From Azospirillum lipoferum (GTDB taxonomy: Bacteria; Pseudomonadota; Alphaproteobacteria; Azospirillales; Azospirillaceae), in NCBI RefSeq assembly GCF_024170005.1, contig NZ_JALJXJ010000001.1, forward strand, positions 124,001 through 188,000: 64,000 nucleotides of DNA. Direction: 5' to 3'. The position numbers were made by a program, and so were the translations under genes. Every line of letters starts with the position of its first letter. The first letter of the stretch is position 1. The notes beneath the pieces were generated by a model, which saw only the letters and a program-made list of their open reading frames with translations, was not told where the DNA came from and did not search any database. Below, piece by piece: positions 35,388-42,372 of this stretch.

Positions 35388-35503
35388 GGTGAAGGGGATG
35401 CACAGCGAGGCCTTATCGATCCGCGCGCAATCCCCGTCGCCCTATTCATCCACCCCAGGCCTCGCCCTCACACCGACTCTCTCCCCGAGGGAGAGGGGGA
35501 TTT
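35359..35503. repeat. REP-like inverted pair (copies E and F)
   Basis: REP-like elements at 35359-35399 and 35465-35503 face each other across about 65 bp. They share the CCCTCTCC arm, the central C/G block and the GGAGAGGG arm with the pairs near 4.5 and 7.5 kb. Copy E overlaps the 3' end of the DUF3306 gene and supplies its stop. Copy F is less well conserved (CGACTCTCTCCCCGAGGG). Confidence 0.75.
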
Positions 35504-35751
35504 CTCCCAAACGTACCCCCTCGCAAAATCGCTTTCAAAATGCGACGGATCGCCGCGCCAGTTTAGACCCCCTCAAAACTCAGGGGCGCTCTGTTAGCGT
35601 GAGCATAACGCCGCGATAAAGTTTCATTTGTCCCCACTTCCCGGCGCGTCCTTAGTTGACAAAAGGATAGGTTCAGTCCTTTTATTATCTGGCCGTGAAT
35701 TGCTAAGCCACTGTAAGGCAACAGCTTTTCGCAGGTGCATCAAAAGGGGTG
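35504..35751. promoter_or_regulatory. Upstream region of the formate dehydrogenase operon
   Basis: This AT-richer gap precedes the TorD-like gene. It contains TTGACA (35656-35661) followed 18 bp later by TTTTAT, a poor -10 match. A 7-bp inverted repeat AAAAGGA/TCCTTTT (35661-35667 and 35677-35683) overlaps the same site. Together they suggest a regulated promoter, but neither element is decisive. I see no canonical ModE, FNR or sigma-54 site. Confidence 0.35.
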
Positions 35752-36462
35752 ATGGACCGGTTCCAAAAACGGCGCGCGGCAGGACCGCAGGCGCCGATGC
35801 CCCTGTCCTGTGTGTCCGGGAGGAGTTTGCGGCGCGTGTCCAGGGCCGTCGATCACACCGTCCCTCCTGCGATTGCGGAGGAGGAACTATTCCGTGCGCA
35901 GGTCTATGCCCTGCTGGCGCGTCTGCTCGCGCGTGCACCCGATGGCGCGTTCCTGACCGCGCTGGGTGAATTGGCGGGGGAGGGCGGCGAGTTCGGCGCG
36001 GCCCTTGAGCAGTTGGCCGAAGCGGCACGCGGTAGCGACCCGGCGGCGGTCGACGAGGAGTTCACCACCCTCTTCATCGGCGTCGGCGGCAGCGAGCGCA
36101 CCCCCTACGGGTCCTTCTACCTGACCGGTTTCCTGAACGAGAAGCCGCTGGCGGAGCTGCGCGCCGACATGGCGCGGCTGGGCATCGCCCGTGCCGACGG
36201 CGTGTCGGAACCGGAAGACCACGTCGCCGCCCTGTGCGAGATGATGGCCGGCCTGATCGTCGGCGAATTCGCGCCGGAGGACGGCGGCATCGTCGGGCTC
36301 GACGGGCAGCGGACCTTTTTCGACCGCCACATCGGCTCCTGGGCCGGGCGGTTCTTCGCGGATTTGGAGACCTCGCCCTCGGCCCGCTTCTATCGGGCGG
36401 TCGGCGCGGTCGGACGGAGTTTTCTGGCGGTCGAGGCGCGTGCCTTCGACCTTGCGGCCTGA
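35752..36462 (+). CDS. TorD/DmsD-family chaperone for the formate dehydrogenase catalytic subunit
   Basis: An all-helical cytoplasmic chaperone (236 residues from ATG 35752) that binds the Tat signal of a molybdoenzyme until cofactor insertion. The TorD pattern is visible in LFRAQVYALLARLLARAP, DEEFTTLFIGVGGSERTPYGSFYLTGF and EPEDHVAALCEMMAGLI. ATG 35752 has AAAAGGGG directly upstream. A GTG at 35836 with GGAGGAG 10 nt upstream is an alternative that removes a basic, unconserved-looking N-terminal extension. It opens the operon encoding the three enzyme subunits. Confidence 0.88.
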   Translation: MDRFQKRRAAGPQAPMPLSCVSGRSLRRVSRAVDHTVPPAIAEEELFRAQVYALLARLLARAPDGAFLTALGELAGEGGEFGAALEQLAEAARGSDPAAVDEEFTTLFIGVGGSERTPYGSFYLTGFLNEKPLAELRADMARLGIARADGVSEPEDHVAALCEMMAGLIVGEFAPEDGGIVGLDGQRTFFDRHIGSWAGRFFADLETSPSARFYRAVGAVGRSFLAVEARAFDLAA

Positions 36463-36479
36463 AGGTGAGGAGCGAAGCC

Positions 36480-36731
36480 ATGACGCGGAACGCGGTCACA
36501 GCCACGGATGAAGCTGCCAAGCGGAACACGGACATTCAGGGCAAGGACACGTCTCTGGCCCGGCGCGACCTGTTCCGCGTCGCCGGTCTCGGCGTCGGCG
36601 CACTGGGTGCAGTCGCGGCCGGCGTAACCGCCACCGGCGGCGCGGCCGAGGCTGCTCCGGCAGAGACGGCCTCCACGGGCTACCGCGAGACCGACCATGT
36701 CCGGAAGGTCTACGAAGTCAGCCGCTTCTAA
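36480..36731 (+). CDS. Formate dehydrogenase-associated Tat-target peptide
   Basis: An 83-residue protein with a central twin-arginine signal, LARRDLFRVAGLGVGALGAVAAG, followed by an Ala-rich cleavage region and a short tail ending HVRKVYEVSRF. It matches the small 'formate dehydrogenase region TAT target' family (TIGR02811-type), located between the TorD-like chaperone and the catalytic subunit. After export only about 20-30 residues would remain, so it may act as an envelope peptide or small subunit. Its function is not established. The start codon lies 18 bp after the chaperone stop, with AAGGTGAGGAG upstream. Confidence 0.85.
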   Translation: MTRNAVTATDEAAKRNTDIQGKDTSLARRDLFRVAGLGVGALGAVAAGVTATGGAAEAAPAETASTGYRETDHVRKVYEVSRF

Positions 36732-36745
36732 GAGGAACGCCCCCG

Positions 36746-39646
36746 ATGCTCATCAAGAAAAGCTCGGCCACCTCCGGCGGCCGCCACCTCGCCCGTACCC
36801 TGACCCAGACGCTGGCGACCGCCACCGGCGTTACAGTGGACCGCCGCGCCTTCCTGCGCACCTCCGGCATCGCCGCCGGTGGCGCCGCGCTGGCGTCCGC
36901 GATGCCCTTCGGCATGGTGAAGAAGGCCGACGCCGCCACCGCGGCGGCCGTCGCCGGTGCACCGGTGAAGCAGGTCAAGTCGGTCTGCACCCACTGTTCG
37001 GTCGGCTGCACCGTGGTGGCCGAGGTGCAGAACGGCGTCTGGATCGGGCAGGAGCCCGGCTTCGACAGCCCGATCAACTTGGGCTCGCACTGCGCCAAGG
37101 GCGCCTCGGTGCGCGAGCACGCCCATGGCGAGCGCCGGCTGCGCTATCCGATGAAGATGGTCGACGGCAAGTGGACCCGGATCAGCTGGGACCAGGCGAT
37201 CGAGGAGGTCGGCTCCAAGCTGCTGGCGATCCGCGAGCAGTCCGGCCCGGATTCGGTGTTCTGGCTCGGTTCGGCCAAGCACAGCAACGAGCAGGCCTAT
37301 CTGTTCCGCAAGTTCGCCGCACTCTGGGGCACCAACAACGTCGACCATCAGGCGCGCATCTGCCACTCCACCACCGTGGCCGGCGTGGCGAATGTCTGGG
37401 GCTACGGCGCCATGACGAACAGCTACAACGACATCCAGAAGTCGCGCGCGCTGTTCTTCATCGGCTCGAATGCCGCTGAGGCGCATCCTGTCGCCATGAT
37501 GCATGTGCTGAAGGCAAAGGAGCAGAACGCCGCCCCGCTGATCGTCGCCGATCCACGCTTCACCCGCACCGCCGCCCACGCCAACGAATATATCCGCTTC
37601 CGTCCCGGCACCGACGTGGCGCTGGTCTGGGGCATCCTCTGGCACATCCTCCAGAACGGCTGGGAGGACAAGGACTATATCGCCAAGCGCGTCTACGGCT
37701 TCGACGACATCCGCGCCGAGGTCGCCAAATGGACGCCCGAGGAAGTCGAGCGCGTCACCGGCGTTCCCGGTTCGCAGCTGCAGCGCGTCGCCCGCACCCT
37801 GGCCTCCAACCGTCCGGGCACGCTGGTCTGGTGCATGGGCGGCACCCAGCACCACATCGGCAACAACAACACGCGCGCCTATTGCGTGCTTCAGCTGGCG
37901 CTGGGCAATGTCGGCGTGTCGGGCGGCGGCACCAATATCTTCCGCGGCCACGACAACGTGCAGGGTGCGACCGACTTCGGCGTCACCTCCGACAGCCTGC
38001 CCGGCTATTACGGGCTGGCCGAGGGCGCGTGGCGTCACTGGGCGCGGGTCTGGGATCTCCCCTATGACAGCATCCTGAAGCGTTTCGGCTCCAAGGCGCT
38101 GATGGAGAGCACCGGCATCCCGGTGTCGCGCTGGTTCGACGGCGTGCTGGAGGCCAAGGAGAATCTCGACCAGCCCAACCCGCTGAAGGGCATGGTCTTC
38201 TGGGGCCACGCGCCGAACAGCCAGGTCCGTCTGCCTGACATGAAGAAGGCGATGGAGAAGCTGGAACTGCTGGTCGTCGTCGATCCCTATCCGACGATGA
38301 CCGCGGTTCTGCCCGACCGCAAGAATGATTTCTACCTGCTGCCGGCCGCGACCCAGTTCGAGACCTCCGGCTCCGCCACGGCGTCGAACCGTTCGGTGCA
38401 GTGGCGCGACAAGATCGTCGAGCCGCTGTTCGAAGCGAAGACCGACCACGAGATCATGTATCTCTTCGCCAAGAAGTTCGGCTTCGCGGCGGATCTGGTC
38501 AAGAACATCAAGGTTAACGGCAACGAACCGCTGGTCGAGGACATCACCCGCGAATGGAACCGCGGCATGTGGTCGGTCGGCTATACCGGCCAGTCGCCGG
38601 AGCGTCTGAAGCTGCACATGCAGCATCAGGCGACCTTCGACAAGACGACCCTGCGCGCCGTCGGCGGTCCGTGCGATGGTGATTACTTCGGCCTGCCCTG
38701 GCCTTGCTGGGGCACGCCGGAAATGAAGCATCCGGGCTCCGCCAACCTCTACGACACCTCGCTGCCGGTCGCCGAGGGCGGCGGCGCCTTCCGCGCCCGC
38801 TTCGGCGTCGAGCGCAACGGCGTGACGCTGCTGGCGGAGGGCTCCTATCCGGAAGGGTCGGAGATCAAGGACGGCTATCCGGAAGTCACCATGGCGATGC
38901 TCCAGAAGCTGGGCTTCGAGGCGGACCTGACGCCGGAGGAACTGGCGGTCATCCAGAAGATCGGCGGCGACAAGATCGGCGCCGTCTCCTGGACCACCGA
39001 TCTATCCGGCGGCATCCAGCGCGTGGCGATCAAGCACGGGCTGAACCCGCCGGGCAATGCCAAGGCCCGCTGCATCGCCTGGAACTTCCCGGACCCGGTT
39101 CCGATCCACCGCGAGCCGCTCTACACCCCGCGCCGCGATCTGGTCGCCAGCTATCCGACCTACAAGGACACCAAGTCCTGGCGTGTTCCGACGCTCTACA
39201 AGTCCATCCAGGACCGCGACGTGTCGAAGGAGTATCCGATCATCCTCACCTCCGGCCGTCTGGTCGAATATGAGGGCGGCGGCGACGAGACCCGTTCGAA
39301 CCCCTGGCTGGCCGAGCTGCAGCAGGACATGTTCGTCGAGATCAACCCGTTCGACGCCAACAATGCCGGCGTCAAGGACGGCCAGCTGGTCTGGGTCGAG
39401 GGCCCCGAGAAGGGCAAGGTGAAGGTCAAGGCCATGGTGACCGAACGGGTCGGCCGCGGCGTCGCCTTCATGCCCTTCCATTTCGGCGGCGTGTACCAGG
39501 GGCAGGATCTGCGCTCCAAATACCCGGCCGGGGCCGACCCGATCGTGCTGGGCGAGGCCGCCAACACGGCGACCACCTACGGCTACGATTCGGTGACCCA
39601 GATGCAGGAAACCAAGACCACCCTTTGCCGCATCCAGGCGGCCTGA
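36746..39646 (+). CDS. Formate dehydrogenase, catalytic (molybdo/tungstopterin) subunit
   Basis: The periplasmic catalytic subunit oxidising formate to CO2; 966 residues. A Tat signal (DRRAFLRTSGIAAGG, about residues 32-46) directs export. The N-terminal 4Fe-4S ligands are Cys81, Cys84, Cys88 and Cys116. The metal-binding residue at the site that is selenocysteine in some homologues is Cys206, in DHQARICHSTTV, followed by the conserved His207. The molybdopterin oxidoreductase and dinucleotide-binding domains run to the end. It lies between the Tat-target peptide and the beta-subunit gene. Neighbouring tupAB suggests that tungsten may be the metal, but the sequence does not decide Mo versus W. 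Confidence 0.95.
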   Translation: MLIKKSSATSGGRHLARTLTQTLATATGVTVDRRAFLRTSGIAAGGAALASAMPFGMVKKADAATAAAVAGAPVKQVKSVCTHCSVGCTVVAEVQNGVWIGQEPGFDSPINLGSHCAKGASVREHAHGERRLRYPMKMVDGKWTRISWDQAIEEVGSKLLAIREQSGPDSVFWLGSAKHSNEQAYLFRKFAALWGTNNVDHQARICHSTTVAGVANVWGYGAMTNSYNDIQKSRALFFIGSNAAEAHPVAMMHVLKAKEQNAAPLIVADPRFTRTAAHANEYIRFRPGTDVALVWGILWHILQNGWEDKDYIAKRVYGFDDIRAEVAKWTPEEVERVTGVPGSQLQRVARTLASNRPGTLVWCMGGTQHHIGNNNTRAYCVLQLALGNVGVSGGGTNIFRGHDNVQGATDFGVTSDSLPGYYGLAEGAWRHWARVWDLPYDSILKRFGSKALMESTGIPVSRWFDGVLEAKENLDQPNPLKGMVFWGHAPNSQVRLPDMKKAMEKLELLVVVDPYPTMTAVLPDRKNDFYLLPAATQFETSGSATASNRSVQWRDKIVEPLFEAKTDHEIMYLFAKKFGFAADLVKNIKVNGNEPLVEDITREWNRGMWSVGYTGQSPERLKLHMQHQATFDKTTLRAVGGPCDGDYFGLPWPCWGTPEMKHPGSANLYDTSLPVAEGGGAFRARFGVERNGVTLLAEGSYPEGSEIKDGYPEVTMAMLQKLGFEADLTPEELAVIQKIGGDKIGAVSWTTDLSGGIQRVAIKHGLNPPGNAKARCIAWNFPDPVPIHREPLYTPRRDLVASYPTYKDTKSWRVPTLYKSIQDRDVSKEYPIILTSGRLVEYEGGGDETRSNPWLAELQQDMFVEINPFDANNAGVKDGQLVWVEGPEKGKVKVKAMVTERVGRGVAFMPFHFGGVYQGQDLRSKYPAGADPIVLGEAANTATTYGYDSVTQMQETKTTLCRIQAA

Positions 39647-39664
39647 CGCGCGGGAGTTTGAACC

Positions 39665-40342
39665 ATGGCCCGGATGAAATTCCTGTGCGACGCCGAACGC
39701 TGCATCGAGTGCAACGCCTGTGTCACCGCCTGCAAGAACGAGAACGAGGTTCCCTGGGGCATCAACCGCCGCCGCGTCGTCACCATCAACGACGGCAAGC
39801 CGGGGGAGCGGACGATCTCGGTCGCCTGCATGCATTGTTCCGACGCGCCCTGCAAGGCGGTCTGCCCGGTCGACTGCTTCTACCAGACCGCCGAAGGCGT
39901 GGTCCTGCACAACAAGGATCTGTGCATCGGCTGCGGCTACTGCTTCTACGCCTGCCCGTTCGGGGCGCCGCAGTACCCGCAGGCCGGCAATTTCGGCACC
40001 CGCGGCAAGATGGACAAATGCACCTTCTGCTCCGGCGGTCCCGAGCCCGACAATTCGGAGGCCGAGTTCAAGAAGTACGGCCGCAACCGTCTGGCCGAAG
40101 GCAAGCTGCCGCTCTGCGCCGAGATGTGCTCGACCAAGGCGCTGCTGGCCGGCGATGCCGACAAGGTGTCGGACATCTATCGCGAGCGCGTTGCCGCCCG
40201 CGGCTTCGGCTCGGGCGCCTGGGGCTGGGGCACCGCCTATCAGACCAAGTCGGGTCAGGAGCGCGGCCAGCCCGGAGGCTCGCTGTTCCAGGGCACCGGT
40301 GGTGCGGCCGGCGGTCTGCCTGTGCAGAAGCAGGGGCTGTGA
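39665..40342 (+). CDS. Formate dehydrogenase iron-sulfur (beta) subunit
   Basis: A 225-residue electron-transfer subunit with four 4Fe-4S clusters that passes electrons from the catalytic subunit to the membrane cytochrome b. Cys motifs include CIECNACVTACKNEN, CMHCSDAPCKAVCP, CIGCGYCFYACP and CTFCSGG, with a later C of AEMCSTKALL. No signal peptide is present, so it is presumably exported with the Tat-tagged alpha subunit. Its C-terminal tail is Gly-rich. The gene overlaps the next small lipoprotein gene by four bases (GTGA). Confidence 0.95.
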   Translation: MARMKFLCDAERCIECNACVTACKNENEVPWGINRRRVVTINDGKPGERTISVACMHCSDAPCKAVCPVDCFYQTAEGVVLHNKDLCIGCGYCFYACPFGAPQYPQAGNFGTRGKMDKCTFCSGGPEPDNSEAEFKKYGRNRLAEGKLPLCAEMCSTKALLAGDADKVSDIYRERVAARGFGSGAWGWGTAYQTKSGQERGQPGGSLFQGTGGAAGGLPVQKQGL

Positions 40343-40527
40343 CGGTGACGCGGACCGTCCTGTTGGTGTTCGGCGCCGTCGTCCTGCTGGCCGGTTGCCA
40401 GGAGGACGGGGCGCCGCGTCCGGTCCATCTGGACAAGGGCGTCTACCAAGGCGCGGTCGACACGCCGCTGACCGCCGAGCAGTTGCGGGCGCTGCAACAG
40501 CGTACCGCCTATCAGGCTGTGCGATAG
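40339..40527 (+). CDS. Small lipoprotein of the formate dehydrogenase operon
   Basis: A 62-residue open frame that begins with GTG overlapping the beta-subunit stop (a second GTG lies 6 nt on). It has a hydrophobic signal ending in the lipobox LLAGC, followed by a mature peptide of about 40 residues including PVHLDKGVYQGAVDTPLTAE. Lipidated and anchored in the membrane, it could help dock the periplasmic subunits. No family function is known to me. Overlap with the upstream gene and 10-bp spacing from the downstream gene support a real gene. Confidence 0.75.
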   Translation: MTVTRTVLLVFGAVVLLAGCQEDGAPRPVHLDKGVYQGAVDTPLTAEQLRALQQRTAYQAVR

Positions 40528-40537
40528 GGAGCGTCCG

Positions 40538-41593
40538 ATGGAAGGTCATCGCATGAAGTCGGCTCTCGCCGCTCTGCTGTTTGGGATCGGTCTTGCCGGT
40601 GGCTTCGCGCTGCCGGCCGCCGCCCAGTCCAGCGTCCGCGTCGGCGGTCCGGTGGCGGAGCAGCAGGTCGACCGCGACGGGCCGATGGTGCCGACCCAGA
40701 TCCCGGGCCAGAGCCGGGGCGACAGCTGGCATGACATCCGACTAGGCGAGCAGGGCACCGTCTCCATTCCCAACAAGCAGGCCGGCGTCCTCATCCAGTC
40801 GGAAGGCGAGGCGTGGCGCGCCGTGCGCAACGGCCCGCTGAGCCAGTATGGCTCCTGGGTGCTGGGCGGCATCCTGGCTCTGCTGGCGCTGTTCTTCCTG
40901 GTCCGCGGGCGCATCCGCATCGACGGCGAGAAGACCGGTCGCACCATCCAGCGCTTCAATGCCTTCGAACGCGGCGTCCACTGGATGACCGCCGGCAGCT
41001 TCGTCGTGCTCGCCATTTCCGGGCTGAACGTGCTGTACGGCCGCCACACGCTGCTACCGCTGATCGGGCCGGAGCCCTTCGCCGCGCTGACCCATTACGG
41101 CAAGCTGGCGCACAACTTCCTGGGCTTCGCCTTCATCCTGGGCGTGGCGCTGATCTTCGTCATGTGGTCGCACCACAATATCCCGTCGCGCCATGACCTG
41201 ACCTGGTTCCTGAAGGCGGGCGGCCTGTTTTCCAAGGGCGTTCACCCGCCGGCCCACAAGTTCAACGGCGGCCAGAAAGTCATCTTCTGGTCGACGGTGG
41301 TCGGCGGCGCGGCGCTGGGCTTCACCGGCGTGCAGCTGGTCTTCCCGTTCAGCTTTGCCACGCTGGAGGAGTTGCAGCTTTATCAGCTGGCCCATGCTGC
41401 GATCGCCGTGATCATGATCGCCATTATCCTGGCGCACATCTACATCGGCTCCGTCGGCATGGAGGGTGCGTTCGACGCCATGGGCGACGGTCAGGTCGAA
41501 CTGCAATGGGCGCGCGAGCACCACTCGCTGTGGGTCGAGGAAGTGACCGGCGAGAAGGTGCGCCACGGGCATCACGGGACGCCGGCGGAGTAG
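40538..41593 (+). CDS. Formate dehydrogenase cytochrome b (gamma) subunit
   Basis: A 351-residue inner-membrane diheme cytochrome b that takes electrons from the iron-sulfur subunit to the quinone pool. After a signal-like N-terminal helix (ALAALLFGIGLAGGFALPAAA) comes a periplasmic stretch, then TM helices from about residue 108 onward (SWVLGGILALLALFFLV, AGSFVVLAISGLNVLYG and others). His residues in ERGVHWMT, YGKLAHNFLGF and LAHAAIAVIM are likely heme or quinone-site ligands. The start is ATG 40538 (GGGAGCG upstream), with 40553 an alternative. It ends the operon; a GGGGCT/AGCCCC hairpin lies just downstream. Confidence 0.93.
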   Translation: MEGHRMKSALAALLFGIGLAGGFALPAAAQSSVRVGGPVAEQQVDRDGPMVPTQIPGQSRGDSWHDIRLGEQGTVSIPNKQAGVLIQSEGEAWRAVRNGPLSQYGSWVLGGILALLALFFLVRGRIRIDGEKTGRTIQRFNAFERGVHWMTAGSFVVLAISGLNVLYGRHTLLPLIGPEPFAALTHYGKLAHNFLGFAFILGVALIFVMWSHHNIPSRHDLTWFLKAGGLFSKGVHPPAHKFNGGQKVIFWSTVVGGAALGFTGVQLVFPFSFATLEELQLYQLAHAAIAVIMIAIILAHIYIGSVGMEGAFDAMGDGQVELQWAREHHSLWVEEVTGEKVRHGHHGTPAE

Positions 41594-41682
41594 AGTGGTT
41601 GAAGGGGCTGGCTGAGCCCCCCTTGACCCCCATTATAATCCGTGGCCCCTTTGGCGCTCCCATCATCCCGGATGCGCCCGCC

Positions 41683-42372
41683 ATGACCTCCTACCTTACC
41701 GAACGTCAGGCCGTGATCGACGGATGCCTTGCCATGAACCGGCTGGGCATCAACCAGGGCATGTCGGGCAACCTGTCGCACAGGGTCGATGGCGGTTTCC
41801 TGGTCACGCCGACCAGCATGCCCTATGACGTCATGACCCAGGCCGACATCGTCGAGATGGGCTTCGACGGCACCTATCTCGGTGACCGCCGCCCCTCGTC
41901 GGAATGGCGCATCCACCGCGACATCCTGCGGGCGCGGCCCGACGTGACTGTGGTGCTGCATGCCCACCCGACCTTCGCCACCGCGCTGGCGGTGCATGGC
42001 CGCGCCATCCCATCCTTCCATTACATGGTGGCCTTGGCCGGCGGCGATTCGATCCGTTGCGCGCCCTACGCCACCTTCGGCACGCAGGAGCTGTCCGACC
42101 ACGCCCTGACGGCGCTGGAGGGGCGACTCGCCTGCCTGCTGGCCAATCACGGCATGATCGTGCTGGGCAGCAGCGTCCAGTCCGCCCTGTCGCTGGCGGT
42201 GGAGGTCGAGACGCTGGCCCGCCAGTACCTCTATGCCCAGCAGTTCGGCGAACCGGTGATCCTGCCCCCCGACGAGATCGCGCGGGTGGCCGAGAAGATG
42301 CGGCGGACGAAGTACGGCCAACCGGTCGGCGGCAACGACGCGCCGGAGGATACGGCGCGTCCGCGCTCCTGA
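41683..42372 (+). CDS. Class II aldolase/adducin family protein (L-fuculose-phosphate aldolase-like)
   Basis: A 229-residue zinc aldolase-type protein. The N-terminal GMSGNLSHRVDGGFLVTPTS, the His cluster VVLHAHPTFATALA and the distal NHGMIVLGSSVQSAL match the family. The likely metal ligands are His-x-His in LHAHP and the later His in LLANHG. Related enzymes cleave fuculose 1-phosphate or ribulose phosphates; the substrate here is not fixed by sequence. A TATAAT sequence lies 44-49 bp upstream of the ATG, but no -35 is evident. Its stop codon abuts the stop codon of the convergent sensor kinase with no gap. Confidence 0.88.
   Translation: MTSYLTERQAVIDGCLAMNRLGINQGMSGNLSHRVDGGFLVTPTSMPYDVMTQADIVEMGFDGTYLGDRRPSSEWRIHRDILRARPDVTVVLHAHPTFATALAVHGRAIPSFHYMVALAGGDSIRCAPYATFGTQELSDHALTALEGRLACLLANHGMIVLGSSVQSALSLAVEVETLARQYLYAQQFGEPVILPPDEIARVAEKMRRTKYGQPVGGNDAPEDTARPRS

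Noticed and set aside
35656..35686. TTGACA-N18-TTTTAT before the formate dehydrogenase operon as a firm promoter.
   Set aside because: The -10 match is poor and an inverted repeat overlaps it; reported only as a weak regulatory region.
36728..38731. A 667-codon minus-strand frame opposite the formate dehydrogenase catalytic subunit.
   Set aside because: Antisense shadow with no motif; the plus-strand gene has cluster, catalytic and Tat motifs.
41634..41639. TATAAT upstream of the class II aldolase.
   Set aside because: A perfect -10 hexamer, but no -35 at a permissible spacing; kept only as a note in the gene entry.
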